Under the pieces are notes generated by a model. That model worked only from the letters and a program-made list of their open reading frames with translations, made no database searches and was not told the DNA's origin. The translations under genes were made by a program, and so were the position numbers. A DNA stretch of 64,000 nt from the NCBI GenBank assembly GCA_015227615.1, contig JAALGZ010000025.1:310001-374000 (forward strand), written 5' to 3'. Positions 55,447 through 64,000 of the stretch are shown one piece after another; the stretch's first letter is position 1, and the number at the start of each line of letters is the position of its first letter. The stretch is from Labyrinthula sp. Ha (lineage: Eukaryota > Sar > Bigyra > Labyrinthulida > Labyrinthulaceae).

Positions 55447-57074
55447 AGCACTAGCAGCTTCGCTGACCTGATCACAATTCAGTGAAAAATCTTTAAACAC
55501 ATATATATAAAGTGGGGGTATTATTGCATAATTTATACCCTGGATAATACATTGCCAAAAAAAAAGGTTAGAATGAAACTTATTTCTTATCTTATCTAAC
55601 TTTTAATTATTTTGGTATCATACAGCTTTATAAAGATGCAGGTTTTAATGTAGCAATTAAATAATTAAACAGTATCGTTATGTACAAAATTGAGAAATAA
55701 CTTCTTGTGCAGTATAACTCTTAAGCCAGCAGAATAGTAACGATCTTTGAGGCAACTTAAAAAAAATAAATGCTTGAAGCCTTAAAAAATTGGTATTAAA
55801 TATTTAAAACTAGGTATTAAGGATTTAACTTGCGTTGTGCATACACTAAGACTATGGAAGAATGTTGTTCAATTGCTCTTTAATCCAATAGTTTTCCCTC
55901 TGTTCATACTTTGAAAGATCGTTCAAACTTTCTTTATAATGGCTTCAGTGGCGTTGAATATTTTTTATAATATAGTTAATTCCAAAGTTCTAAATGTCTC
56001 TGTTGTGTTGACAGCAGTAGAAACCAAGATTCGACTGCTTAACATATGTTGCATTGAGGTACTTCAAAGTCTCTTCAAACCAAAATTACGGACGGCTTGA
56101 TCTGAAAGGTGAAAATTGTAAGGTTTAAACATATCTTGTAGTTTTTCTTATTTTTTTAAAATTCAGATATTTGTTTTTTTCGTAAAGCTGCGGCTACATA
56201 CATAAAGTTAGGGCTCATTGGAGTCGCAACAAAATTTCTCTTAGTGATCGAGTTTTTTTTTACAAAACAGGTTTAGTGTCATGGATAGGTTTTGAACCTA
56301 TAATAACAGATAATAACGATTAATTAACCTTTTTCTGTGTCAAGACAACTCTAAGTTTTATGTGTTTGAGATAAGAATTAAATGATTTGGGTTTAGTGCC
56401 TGGTTAACATTTAAGTAATTGATTCGTAACATTCACACCTCTACATTAAATTAGTTAGAAAGGTTGTCATGAAAAGTTTATCTTTTTGTTTATGTGTTAG
56501 AACAAGGGTTAGAGCTTGTTTCGTTAATAATTTATCAATAAAAAGTGTGCCAATATTTTTCTTTTCGATTGGTTCTGATAGTTTCCCAACTATTTTTATT
56601 TATTTTTGATATTCAGCAGTTAAATAAAATTAAAACAGAATAATATGATATAAACGAAAGTCAAAATTCTCTTATTGATAATCAGAATCAAAATAATTAT
56701 TGATAAGTATTATCAATTCCCACCCCTAACTATAACAGCTCTTAGCATCACATGAACGTGTATCAAGCAAAACCAAGCAATATAACACTTCCTGAGTACA
56801 AGCCAATGTTCCTAGTAACCCAATTAAAACTGTAAAAGAACTACGCCCCTATCAATTCATTCCTTTTTCTTTTGCTCTTTACTCTCATATACCTTTTGAT
56901 CATTGAGCACCCATCTTTGTTAACTAATGTGTGTATTATTTAATTAATATGTAAAACTTAATGACGTGTCATATTTCTCACAGTAAACTTAGCCGTTTAG
57001 CAGTACAAAATATTCGTCTTCAGAACATAAAGAAACAAAATTGGAAGAGAAGTTAAAAAAGCAAAGAGAGAAAC
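55447..57074. other. Intergenic with a hAT-like end at 56640-56730
   Basis: No gene. The minus strand of about 56730-56640 begins TTAGGGGTGGGAATTGATAA and continues with ATTATCAA/TTGATAAT words, matching the style of 31941-32055 in inverted orientation. The rest is AT-rich. Confidence 0.45.
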
Positions 57075-57932
57075 ATGAAAAGAAAAATTGAAGGTGTTTA
57101 TGAGTGTATCGGAGTGAAAACAACTGTTGAACCTCAGAAGAAGGTGAAGTTAGTAAGTATGTTGAAAGATCCAAGAAGTTGCAACTTTCTCGAAAGCACA
57201 GAAGTAGAAAACTCTAAAAAGTTGGATTTTCTTCAGAAGAAAACTTCAAGAAAGGAAAAGTTTGAGCCTGATGAATTGAAGACTTTGTTTATTTTTGATT
57301 ATGATGATACTTTATTCCCAACAAAGGTGGTAACTTTCCTTACGAAACAACAGAAACTTATTTCTTGGAAAGATTTGCACGTGAATGAAAACTTACAAGA
57401 TTTCTTTGAAGTAACAGATTTACTTATAGTTGATATTTTAAATAAAACTCTTCATTTGAGTAACTTTGTAAAGGTTGTCAGTAATGGAACAATGAGTTGG
57501 ATAAAAGGTACTTGTAAGAAGTTTCTTCCTGAAACATATTCACTTTTATTTAAACAAAATAAAATAGAAGCTATTTCTGCTCAAGATTTATATTCAAATA
57601 AATTTCAAGATAGAAATATATGGAAGAAATTTTGTTTTCGAAATGTATTTGAAAGAAGTTTTGAAACTGAGTTACAAAGATTTAGAAGAGGTGAATCAGC
57701 TTTATTCTTGAAGAATTTTATTTCAATAGGTGATGGAAATCCAGAGTTCAAAGCAGCTGAAAGTATAAAAAATAGTTTTCCCCATCTTTTTGTCAAGTCA
57801 GTTATTTTAACTGGAAAAAAGAACTGTGAAGACTTTTATTATAGACTGGAAACTATTTTGGACCAACTTGATGAATATGAAGCTGCTGAAGAAAACAAAA
57901 TATTTTGTGTTCACTCTTCTTCTAACCAGTAG
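57075..57932 (+). CDS. HAD-superfamily phosphatase-like protein
   Basis: A 285-residue single-exon protein with the HAD catalytic loops: motif I 'FIFDYDDTLFPT' near 73-84 (DxDxT nucleophile and acid/base pair), motif II 'VVSNGTMSWI' near 134-143, and motif IV 'FISIGDGNPEFKAA' near 218-231 (acidic pair as D/E). Motif III Lys is not certain. The spacing and words such as 'AISAQDLYSN' followed by 'WKKFCF' resemble a protist HAD family seen in oomycetes and kinetoplastids, whose substrates are not known to me. The first 65 residues are basic and probably disordered. Most likely a soluble phosphatase. Its stop lies about 630 nt from the 3' end of the convergent FKBP/TPR gene. Confidence 0.82.
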   Translation: MKRKIEGVYECIGVKTTVEPQKKVKLVSMLKDPRSCNFLESTEVENSKKLDFLQKKTSRKEKFEPDELKTLFIFDYDDTLFPTKVVTFLTKQQKLISWKDLHVNENLQDFFEVTDLLIVDILNKTLHLSNFVKVVSNGTMSWIKGTCKKFLPETYSLLFKQNKIEAISAQDLYSNKFQDRNIWKKFCFRNVFERSFETELQRFRRGESALFLKNFISIGDGNPEFKAAESIKNSFPHLFVKSVILTGKKNCEDFYYRLETILDQLDEYEAAEENKIFCVHSSSNQ

Positions 57933-58557
57933 CTTGTTCAAGTAGTTTTAACCACATTATTGCTTTAAGTTTTTCAATTCATCATGAATTCACTATCTCT
58001 TTCCATTTTCTAAGCATTTGGATCATCTTCATAACTGTAGGAGTTCTACAAACTTCATCTCTTGGTTCAAAAACAACTAGTTACATAAACTACAAAACTC
58101 TTTCTTGTCATGTTCTTTGTTAAGACCACTATATTAGTCCTAACTTAAGAATTTGTTTTAGTCTTGAAATCCCCAAAGGCATTTTTAAATGAAATACCTT
58201 CAGCTATAGTAGCACAACGACTTATTCTTCCAAATAAGTTTGAAGCATCAGGTAAACTTCATATTTATTCGTAATCATTCTTATATTAGGAAGTTACTTT
58301 CATCTTGTGACCAAACTAGCTGTATAGTACTTGTGCTAATCACACCAAGAAAATTTAGATGTGTAATCAAACTTTAAATCTACTGGCCAGTAAATATATA
58401 AGAAGCTTGGAAATCGACTCTAATTCATTATAAGAGGAGAGATACAAACTTCTTTCTTGAAGAAACGTTATATTTTCGAAACAAGAACTCAACAAGTGAT
58501 AATAAGAAACACATTTGATAAAAAACTCCTACATCCTACACATGGATATCATAAAAA
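57933..58557. other. Intergenic, nothing recognised
   Basis: AT-rich spacer between two convergent genes; holds both 3' ends. No frame or repeat of note. Confidence 0.5.
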
Positions 58558-59754
58558 TCATACACTATTTTCTGAAAACTTCAATCCAGTTAAGTAAATA
58601 GTATAAAAAAGAAAATATAAGAGAATTGGAAGGAAGTACACACATAAAATCGAACAATTTTTATAGAACCAATGTATAGCTGGAGCTTCCTTCAATGAAG
58701 GAGGATTTGTCTTCTCTTCCTTGAGCCCATTCTTGGTTTGAGTTCTGTTATTATCAACTGAAAGCTCTTTTAGCTTTTCAAAAGCACCTTGAAATTTTTC
58801 TTTATCCTTCTTATTCTGACTTTGAATTCTTTTTTTTATCTTTGCTAACTCTCTCAAGATTCCGTCTTCCTTTGGAAATATTTTTAACATCTCAAGCAAA
58901 TATTCTTTACAATCACTCCAGCGTCCTAAAAATTGTAGATTTCTAGATTTTCGAATACAATTTTTTATTTTCAAAGATTTTATTTCATCCATCTGAGCGT
59001 CTTCAATTTCTTCTTCAAACTGTTCACAAAGTTTCAATACTTCATTATATCTTTTTTGTTTTTCGTATATCAAACTCAAATTAGACATAAATTTCAGTTT
59101 TAGCTCTATAAGCTGCATTATATATTTTTCAGACTCCCCATCCAACTGACGTCCTGATGAAAGCAACATTTCAGTGTATTGTTCAATAGATTTTCTACCA
59201 AAGGAATAACAAGTTGAAGCTTTTTGCAAGTTATCCGTATAAGTTTCATTATTGAAAAACTTGTTTCCTTTTTCTCTGTATTTTTTTATATTGTGAAGAT
59301 ATTTTTCCAGTTCCATTTCGAGTAAATTTTCTCTAAGACCTTTGTTTTCCAAAAGTCTTACTGTATGGATGACATCTTTGTTGTAAAGAGTGAATCTATC
59401 TTTTACTTTTACAAGAGATGTTTCACCTGGTTTCATTGATTTCAATGCAAGCATTATTCCATGATCAACTTCAAGTAAAACCATATCTCCTACAAGAACC
59501 TCAACGACCTTCGGAATTTGATTCCTTTCTTCTTCTTCTTGGCCAGAGACAGACGAAACCTCGATTTTCAATAAGTGACCCATTTCAACATTTGCATCAT
59601 CATCATTTCCTTCTACCAATATCTTTTTCCAGACTACATTAGGCATAAGTTCTTCCCATAAATCGTTGTTTTCGAAATCTTTTTCCATCTTGTGAACAAC
59701 CTTTTTTGGTTTTATTCCAGGGTAATGCTCCACTGTGTTAACAAGTTTAAACAC
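58558..59754 (-). CDS. FKBP8-like protein: divergent FKBP domain, TPRs, tail anchor
   Basis: A 398-residue intronless protein with three parts. Residues about 30-135 look like a divergent FKBP-type prolyl isomerase domain ('WKKILVEG', then 'VGDMVLLEVDHGIMLALKSM' and 'MKPGETSLVKVKDRFTLY', the end matching the FKBP C-terminal strands). Residues about 155-320 are TPR-like helices ('YREKGNKFFNNETYTDNLQK', 'FMSNLSLIYEKQKRYNEVLK'), the Hsp90-binding module of this family. Residues about 365-390 are one strongly hydrophobic segment ('CVYFLPILLYFLFYTIYL') near the C-terminus, fitting a tail anchor. This order is that of FKBP8/FKBP38, which sits on mitochondrial or ER membranes. Isomerase activity is doubtful because the active-site aromatics are not clearly kept. 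AIP-like proteins are the alternative, but they lack the anchor. Confidence 0.78.
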   Translation of the reverse strand: MFKLVNTVEHYPGIKPKKVVHKMEKDFENNDLWEELMPNVVWKKILVEGNDDDANVEMGHLLKIEVSSVSGQEEEERNQIPKVVEVLVGDMVLLEVDHGIMLALKSMKPGETSLVKVKDRFTLYNKDVIHTVRLLENKGLRENLLEMELEKYLHNIKKYREKGNKFFNNETYTDNLQKASTCYSFGRKSIEQYTEMLLSSGRQLDGESEKYIMQLIELKLKFMSNLSLIYEKQKRYNEVLKLCEQFEEEIEDAQMDEIKSLKIKNCIRKSRNLQFLGRWSDCKEYLLEMLKIFPKEDGILRELAKIKKRIQSQNKKDKEKFQGAFEKLKELSVDNNRTQTKNGLKEEKTNPPSLKEAPAIHWFYKNCSILCVYFLPILLYFLFYTIYLTGLKFSENSV

Positions 59755-60071
59755 AAGAATATAAAAAATAACAACTCAGTAAAAAAGTTAATTCTCTTTA
59801 TTAAACTTATGTTTCTTGAAAAAGATAAAAGAATAGTTTTCTCCTTAGCTTAGTTATGATTTACCTGTTTACATTAAGAAATATCTTTAAAATAATTGAA
59901 TTTAGCACAAAGAAACAAGAACTATATTATATCTCCTTTCGAACTCTACTCAAACATACTCATCTCAACAACTTTTCATTAAAAGACAATAAATTCTACA
60001 CAGCTTTTGGAAAAATATGTCTTCACATAACATCTAAATTACCAATGAAATTACTCTTAGTAATATTCTTG
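59755..60071. other. Short intergenic spacer
   Basis: AT-rich sequence between two minus-strand genes. A plus-strand frame here runs into the next gene antisense and is not supported. Confidence 0.5.
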
Positions 60072-60821
60072 CTATTCTGTCTCAACAATTATATTTCCCG
60101 AAACATCTTTAATAATATCAACTAAGTCCTGTGGAATAATAAAAGTTATACATCTATTTGCTTCTGTCAACTTAACTCTTTTCATATTCTTCCAACAAGA
60201 TTTTTTTACTTCTATCTGTTCAATTGTATCCCAACAAAATATTCTTTCAAAACAAATTATTTCTGGAATTTTTGGTATAATAGTCAAACCAAAGATTTGC
60301 ATTTCTATTTCCTCAAAACTATTACGATTATAAAATATTCCTATTTCAGAAATAAGTATTCTATTTGAAACCAAACGAACTCTATCTTCTTTTGTTTGTT
60401 CATCAACGAAAAAGGTTTCCAAAATACGAATCACTAAATTTGGGTCGAAGAAAAAACACATCTTAATAATTGCAAAAAGAATAACAAGAGTAGAAACAAG
60501 AAAACTTAAAAGATCATAAATAACTGAAACCAACAACAAAACAAAAAAGAGAGGCAGTGTTTTCAAGGAGAGATCAGATCTATCAGTCTCAAACAGTGCA
60601 GAATAACAAAGCCTCACCGTAAAAAAACAGGATCCACCTTCAAAATATTTAACTCTTTTGAAAAAACACAATTTTTTGTTCACTTTTGAGGAAGGTACAT
60701 AAATAGAAATAACATCGCTCATGCAAGTTAATATTTTCCGTTCATCACAGTGTCTAAAATATGAACGCAAAAGCTCTTCTCTAGATTCTGTATTTGTTGA
60801 AATTTGATGAAAATAACTCAT
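60072..60821 (-). CDS. Membrane protein of unknown function
   Basis: A 249-residue frame with a strongly hydrophobic central stretch, about 87-127 ('LPLFFVLLLVSVIYDLLSFL' continuing to 'VSTLVILFAIIKMCFFF'), long enough for two membrane spans or a hairpin. The N-terminal 85 residues contain several Cys, and the C-terminal 120 residues look like a soluble alternating beta domain ('RILISEIGIFYNRNS', 'CWKNMKRVKLTEANRCITF'), perhaps PH-like, which I cannot confirm. No family recognised. Intronless, same strand as its neighbours on both sides. Confidence 0.65.
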   Translation of the reverse strand: MSYFHQISTNTESREELLRSYFRHCDERKILTCMSDVISIYVPSSKVNKKLCFFKRVKYFEGGSCFFTVRLCYSALFETDRSDLSLKTLPLFFVLLLVSVIYDLLSFLVSTLVILFAIIKMCFFFDPNLVIRILETFFVDEQTKEDRVRLVSNRILISEIGIFYNRNSFEEIEMQIFGLTIIPKIPEIICFERIFCWDTIEQIEVKKSCWKNMKRVKLTEANRCITFIIPQDLVDIIKDVSGNIIVETE

Positions 60822-61176
60822 TTAATATTTGTTTTAGGTTGTATTTGCGACACACATCAATAGAACACATTTTTTTAATATCAACTTTTGTTCTTTTCTT
60901 ATTCGTAAAACAAGTAAAAAATTTTTTTTTGGGCAATTTTATATTCTACCGTAGAAGGTGAATATAAAATATAGAGAAACTATAGCATAATTGAAAGAAG
61001 AAGCTGTTTTATCTCATAAACAATATGGCTAAATATTCTTTGCTAGAACTAAAAAGGAAATGTTAATTAAAACTCACAAGTTTCATATATTGGGAATAAT
61101 GGAAGTCCAATAAGCAAAATGAACCATAATATTAAGTTTGAGATACAAATAAAACTACAACAATTTTAGTTTTAAA
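60822..61176. other. Short intergenic spacer
   Basis: AT-rich, nothing recognised. Confidence 0.5.
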
Positions 61177-62217
61177 CTAGAAAAAACATACTTTTATCGA
61201 GTTCTCGTTCTCGAGTAATATGACACCAAATCCTGTTTTTTGTTTCATTACCTTTTGTAATACAAGAAGGGCATTTTTACGAAAAGGTTCTTGCTGCTGA
61301 GGTTGGTTTTGTGGTGGACACATATTGAATATCCGAACAGATGCTACATCAACTTCAGATAATAATCCAGAAGTTAAAGCTTGATAATAAAGCATCGAAA
61401 AAACGCAGTGTTTGTAAAACTTGAAATACTGTAAACTAATTTGAGAATTTTCGACAGATTTCAAACAATGAAAAACTTTGGTAAACAAGTATTCTTCCCC
61501 AAGAAAATTACTATATTGAGCCCAATTCATTGTTAATTTGAAGTTTTTTACCTGTTTTAAAACTTTACACTTTGAAATACCATAAAGTAAAATAGCATCA
61601 TTTTCTATAACGCTTTTTGATAAAGTTAAATCTGTTAAATATTGAGTGTTTGCCAAAAAACCAATACTTGGAATACAAATGAAAGTTCTTTTAAAAATAT
61701 GAAACTCTTTTGCTAGCCAGCGAAAATAAAAATATACTTTCAGCTTTTTTATTGATTTAGATATATCTCTTGAAGCTTTAAGTTCATCAATTTGAACATT
61801 CTCCGCCGAAAATTGAGTTTGTAATATAGTTTGCAAAGTGTTACAAGCTTCAAAATTGCTTGATTGCATATTAATCCTCAAAATTTCTATATATTTCAAT
61901 ATATTATTGCATAAAAGCGCTTTTAATATTTTTATAATAGAAATTATTTCAACATCACCCTTAAAACAGATTCTTTCTACTGCAAAAAAAGTCTTGAGTC
62001 TGTTACAAATTAACCTCATTGTCTTTTCTTCTACTGGATCTTGAAAAGAACAAAATGATATAGTTTTAAAATTTCTGAACTTTTGCAATGTTTTATTCTG
62101 CTTTTTTATTAAAGCTTTAAATGATTTTTCAAAAATTGAAATGTGTAAAACTTCCTTTTTTCCTTCCCACTTGACTTCGTTCTTTCCCGCATTCCATATT
62201 TCCACATTAGCTTGCAT
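61177..62217 (-). CDS. Hypothetical protein with LRR-like character
   Basis: A 346-residue intronless frame, Lys- and Phe-rich. Parts have the rhythm of degenerate ribonuclease-inhibitor-type leucine-rich repeats ('NILKYIEILRINMQSSNF', 'TQYLTDLTLSKSVIENDA', 'LKQVKNFKLTMNWAQYS'), but there are too few clear repeats to be sure. The C-terminal 50 residues contain a Gln/Pro patch ('CPPQNQPQQQEPF'). No signal peptide or membrane span. Function not assigned. Confidence 0.55.
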   Translation of the reverse strand: MQANVEIWNAGKNEVKWEGKKEVLHISIFEKSFKALIKKQNKTLQKFRNFKTISFCSFQDPVEEKTMRLICNRLKTFFAVERICFKGDVEIISIIKILKALLCNNILKYIEILRINMQSSNFEACNTLQTILQTQFSAENVQIDELKASRDISKSIKKLKVYFYFRWLAKEFHIFKRTFICIPSIGFLANTQYLTDLTLSKSVIENDAILLYGISKCKVLKQVKNFKLTMNWAQYSNFLGEEYLFTKVFHCLKSVENSQISLQYFKFYKHCVFSMLYYQALTSGLLSEVDVASVRIFNMCPPQNQPQQQEPFRKNALLVLQKVMKQKTGFGVILLENENSIKVCFF

Positions 62218-64000
62218 TGATCAATTCAAAAAAACTGACTGAATTATCCTTAATAACAGTTTGTATACTATTGACAAATGTAATACAATCTTGTTGTGCT
62301 TTGAATTTGGTTGATGTTTTACTTCAACTGTTCCTTTGATAAAATTATTTTTGATAATTTATCATTTTATTTGATTATCGATAATATAATTATCAATAAT
62401 AGTATTTTAGGAAATTAAATGTAAATTAGTCTTCCGATATTGTTTCCTTATTTTGGAAACAATATAAAAGCTGAACTAACAGCAACTATCATTTAAACAA
62501 AATGAAGCACAGATAAAACCTCAATTCGAAATTATAAATCAACTTGACTATACTGAGAACCGTTTCACTCGCATTTTTATTATTTCCGCCACTTCCAGGC
62601 AAAATGGCTTTGTACAATGTAATACATAGCCAGCATTGGGTTAATATGAGGTATCACGGCTATTTATAGAGATTAGCACCTGAAGTGAAAAACTTGGTGT
62701 CCCTTTTTCTTGGTTGAGCATCTCATTTCTCGATAGTTAATTTCCAAGCAGATAAATGGGCTAGTTCCGCAACATGAGTTGTAACATAGTGCAACTCCAT
62801 TGCAGCTTCTTGAGTGGTGAAAGACATAGAATTCACCAAGTTCTTATAAGGTTTTTATACGAAATTGTTTTGCCTATGTATAATGGAGTTAACAGAGCTT
62901 CGACATCAGTACAGATAGAGTGCCAATGAAAATAATATTGTTGACTTTATGTAGAAATTAATGCATTGAGGACCTTAATATCTAGTTTTAAGCTAACATA
63001 GCTCATTATCCATATTAAATATTTAATACTTAGAGACAAAATTCCGTTTGAAAGTAACTCGGTAGTAGATATAGCTTCAGTTTCTTGATGAGTTAGTAGT
63101 TAAACAAATATATGTTGTTTAGAGGGCACCTTCCCTTGACTAGAGAAAAGAATGGAATTCAAGCTTGACTATCATTGATTTTAATCTTCCATGCAGATCG
63201 CTTAGCTAACTCCATTTAGCTTTTCAACATTGAGAATCTCAAAAGGCAAGTTATAATATAAGAGGAATCGCAGCATTTCTACAAGCAAAAAGTGCCAAAG
63301 CATGCGATACTAATCTCATATTATATAACCTTGAAACTTTTGAATTCCTTTAAAATTTTATATATGTTTAAAAAGGTGATTAATCTGGACACTTACTGCA
63401 TTATATATTGGCTTGTTTGGAATTAGCAATCCATATATTGTGGTAAGAAATCATTAAGAGTTTGATATCTCGTTAAGCTCCGTGGCAAATCTATCTCTAA
63501 AAATTAAAGTCTATAGCCAAGGTAAATTCAAACCTAGAGATAGCTTTTACAAAGGTTTTTAAAGATAAACAACTGCAAAATTTGGTCGTTAACTAATGGA
63601 ATTTCCTGCTTAATAATTTCAAAGGAGATGTTTAAGAATTAGTAAGGTTTCTTGCTTTGAACAAAGATTGCTCAAAATAGAACTTCTTCTGCTACAGCCC
63701 GAGGAGACTCTGAAGTATTACCAAATTATATTTACCTTCTCCTTGTAAGCTGACATATTTGACTTATTACTTATATACTTATCAGAAGAGTCTGGTATAA
63801 TTCAGTTTATACAAACATTTCTAAATTTCACCTGAATGCTGGATTTTGAAAAGTGATATTTAGCTCATTGGGTTATTGTTGCTGTATAAATTAATATAAA
63901 TATATATAAAAAGAGAGTTATGTCATCATAACTACAGACTGTTATATATTATTCGGATCCTAGTTTTCTTCTTGTGAAACATAAGAGCAATAAAAACCAA
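62218..64000. other. Gene-poor AT-rich right end
   Basis: No reading frame of note. At about 62332-62405 there is a cluster of GATAAT/ATTATC words like those at 31941 and 56640, but without the AGGGGTG end. Nothing else recognised. Confidence 0.5.

Noticed and set aside
59856-60125. 89-codon plus-strand frame
   Set aside because: Overlaps the 3' end of the minus-strand membrane protein gene antisense and has no motif.
1-64000. Bacterial or viral contig
   Set aside because: Spliceosomal-type introns, a mitochondrial ABC exporter, Roco and LTR retrotransposons point to a eukaryotic nuclear genome.

Overview
This is an AT-rich nuclear window from a eukaryote, most likely a protist. Host genes lie in short compact clusters separated by long gene-poor, transposon-littered stretches. 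Typical eukaryotic families are present: glucose-6-phosphate isomerase, a mitochondrial ATM1-type ABC exporter, an LRR-Roc-COR protein, ankyrin/TPR and FKBP/TPR proteins. Where introns can be placed they are spliceosomal and tiny (28-35 nt, most often 29 nt, GT...TTTAG). TAA, TAG and TGA all end host genes, so the standard code fits. The hAT and Crypton relics recall those of oomycetes, but that does not place the organism. I cannot name the species.

Layout. 1-4.5 kb holds a decayed hAT transposase on the minus strand. 4.55-12.25 kb is a compact gene island: GPI, a basic J-domain protein, a secreted lectin with two micro-introns, and an ATM1-like ABC transporter on the opposite strand whose 3' end overlaps the lectin gene by 14 nt. 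12.25-21.9 kb is a gene-poor desert with two possible secreted-protein genes near 17.6-19.0 kb. 21.9-29.9 kb is a broken Ty3/gypsy LTR element. Between its integrase region and its 3' LTR it carries an MT-A70-type adenine methyltransferase reading frame, the most striking item in the window. 30.8-36.9 kb contains two diverged inverted copies of an unclassified repeat. 37.2-40.1 kb holds an unrecognised ORF and a decayed Crypton (tyrosine recombinase plus GCR1_C-like domain). 40.8-48.8 kb is a second gene island: an eight-exon LRR-Roc-COR gene, a large unrecognised protein with one 32-nt intron, and an ankyrin-TPR protein. 50.6-55.4 kb is a broken but recently inserted Ty1/copia element with near-identical LTRs and a 5-bp target duplication. 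57.1-62.2 kb is a third island: a HAD-family phosphatase, an FKBP8-like TPR protein with a tail anchor, a membrane protein of unknown function and an LRR-like protein of unknown function. The remaining sequence is AT-rich with no gene I can support.

How the genes relate. There is no operon or pathway linking them. GPI is glycolytic, ATM1 serves mitochondrial Fe-S export, the J protein, FKBP/TPR and ankyrin/TPR proteins look like chaperone or adaptor proteins, and the lectin and small signal-peptide proteins would be exported. I found no tRNA, rRNA or CRISPR array by eye.
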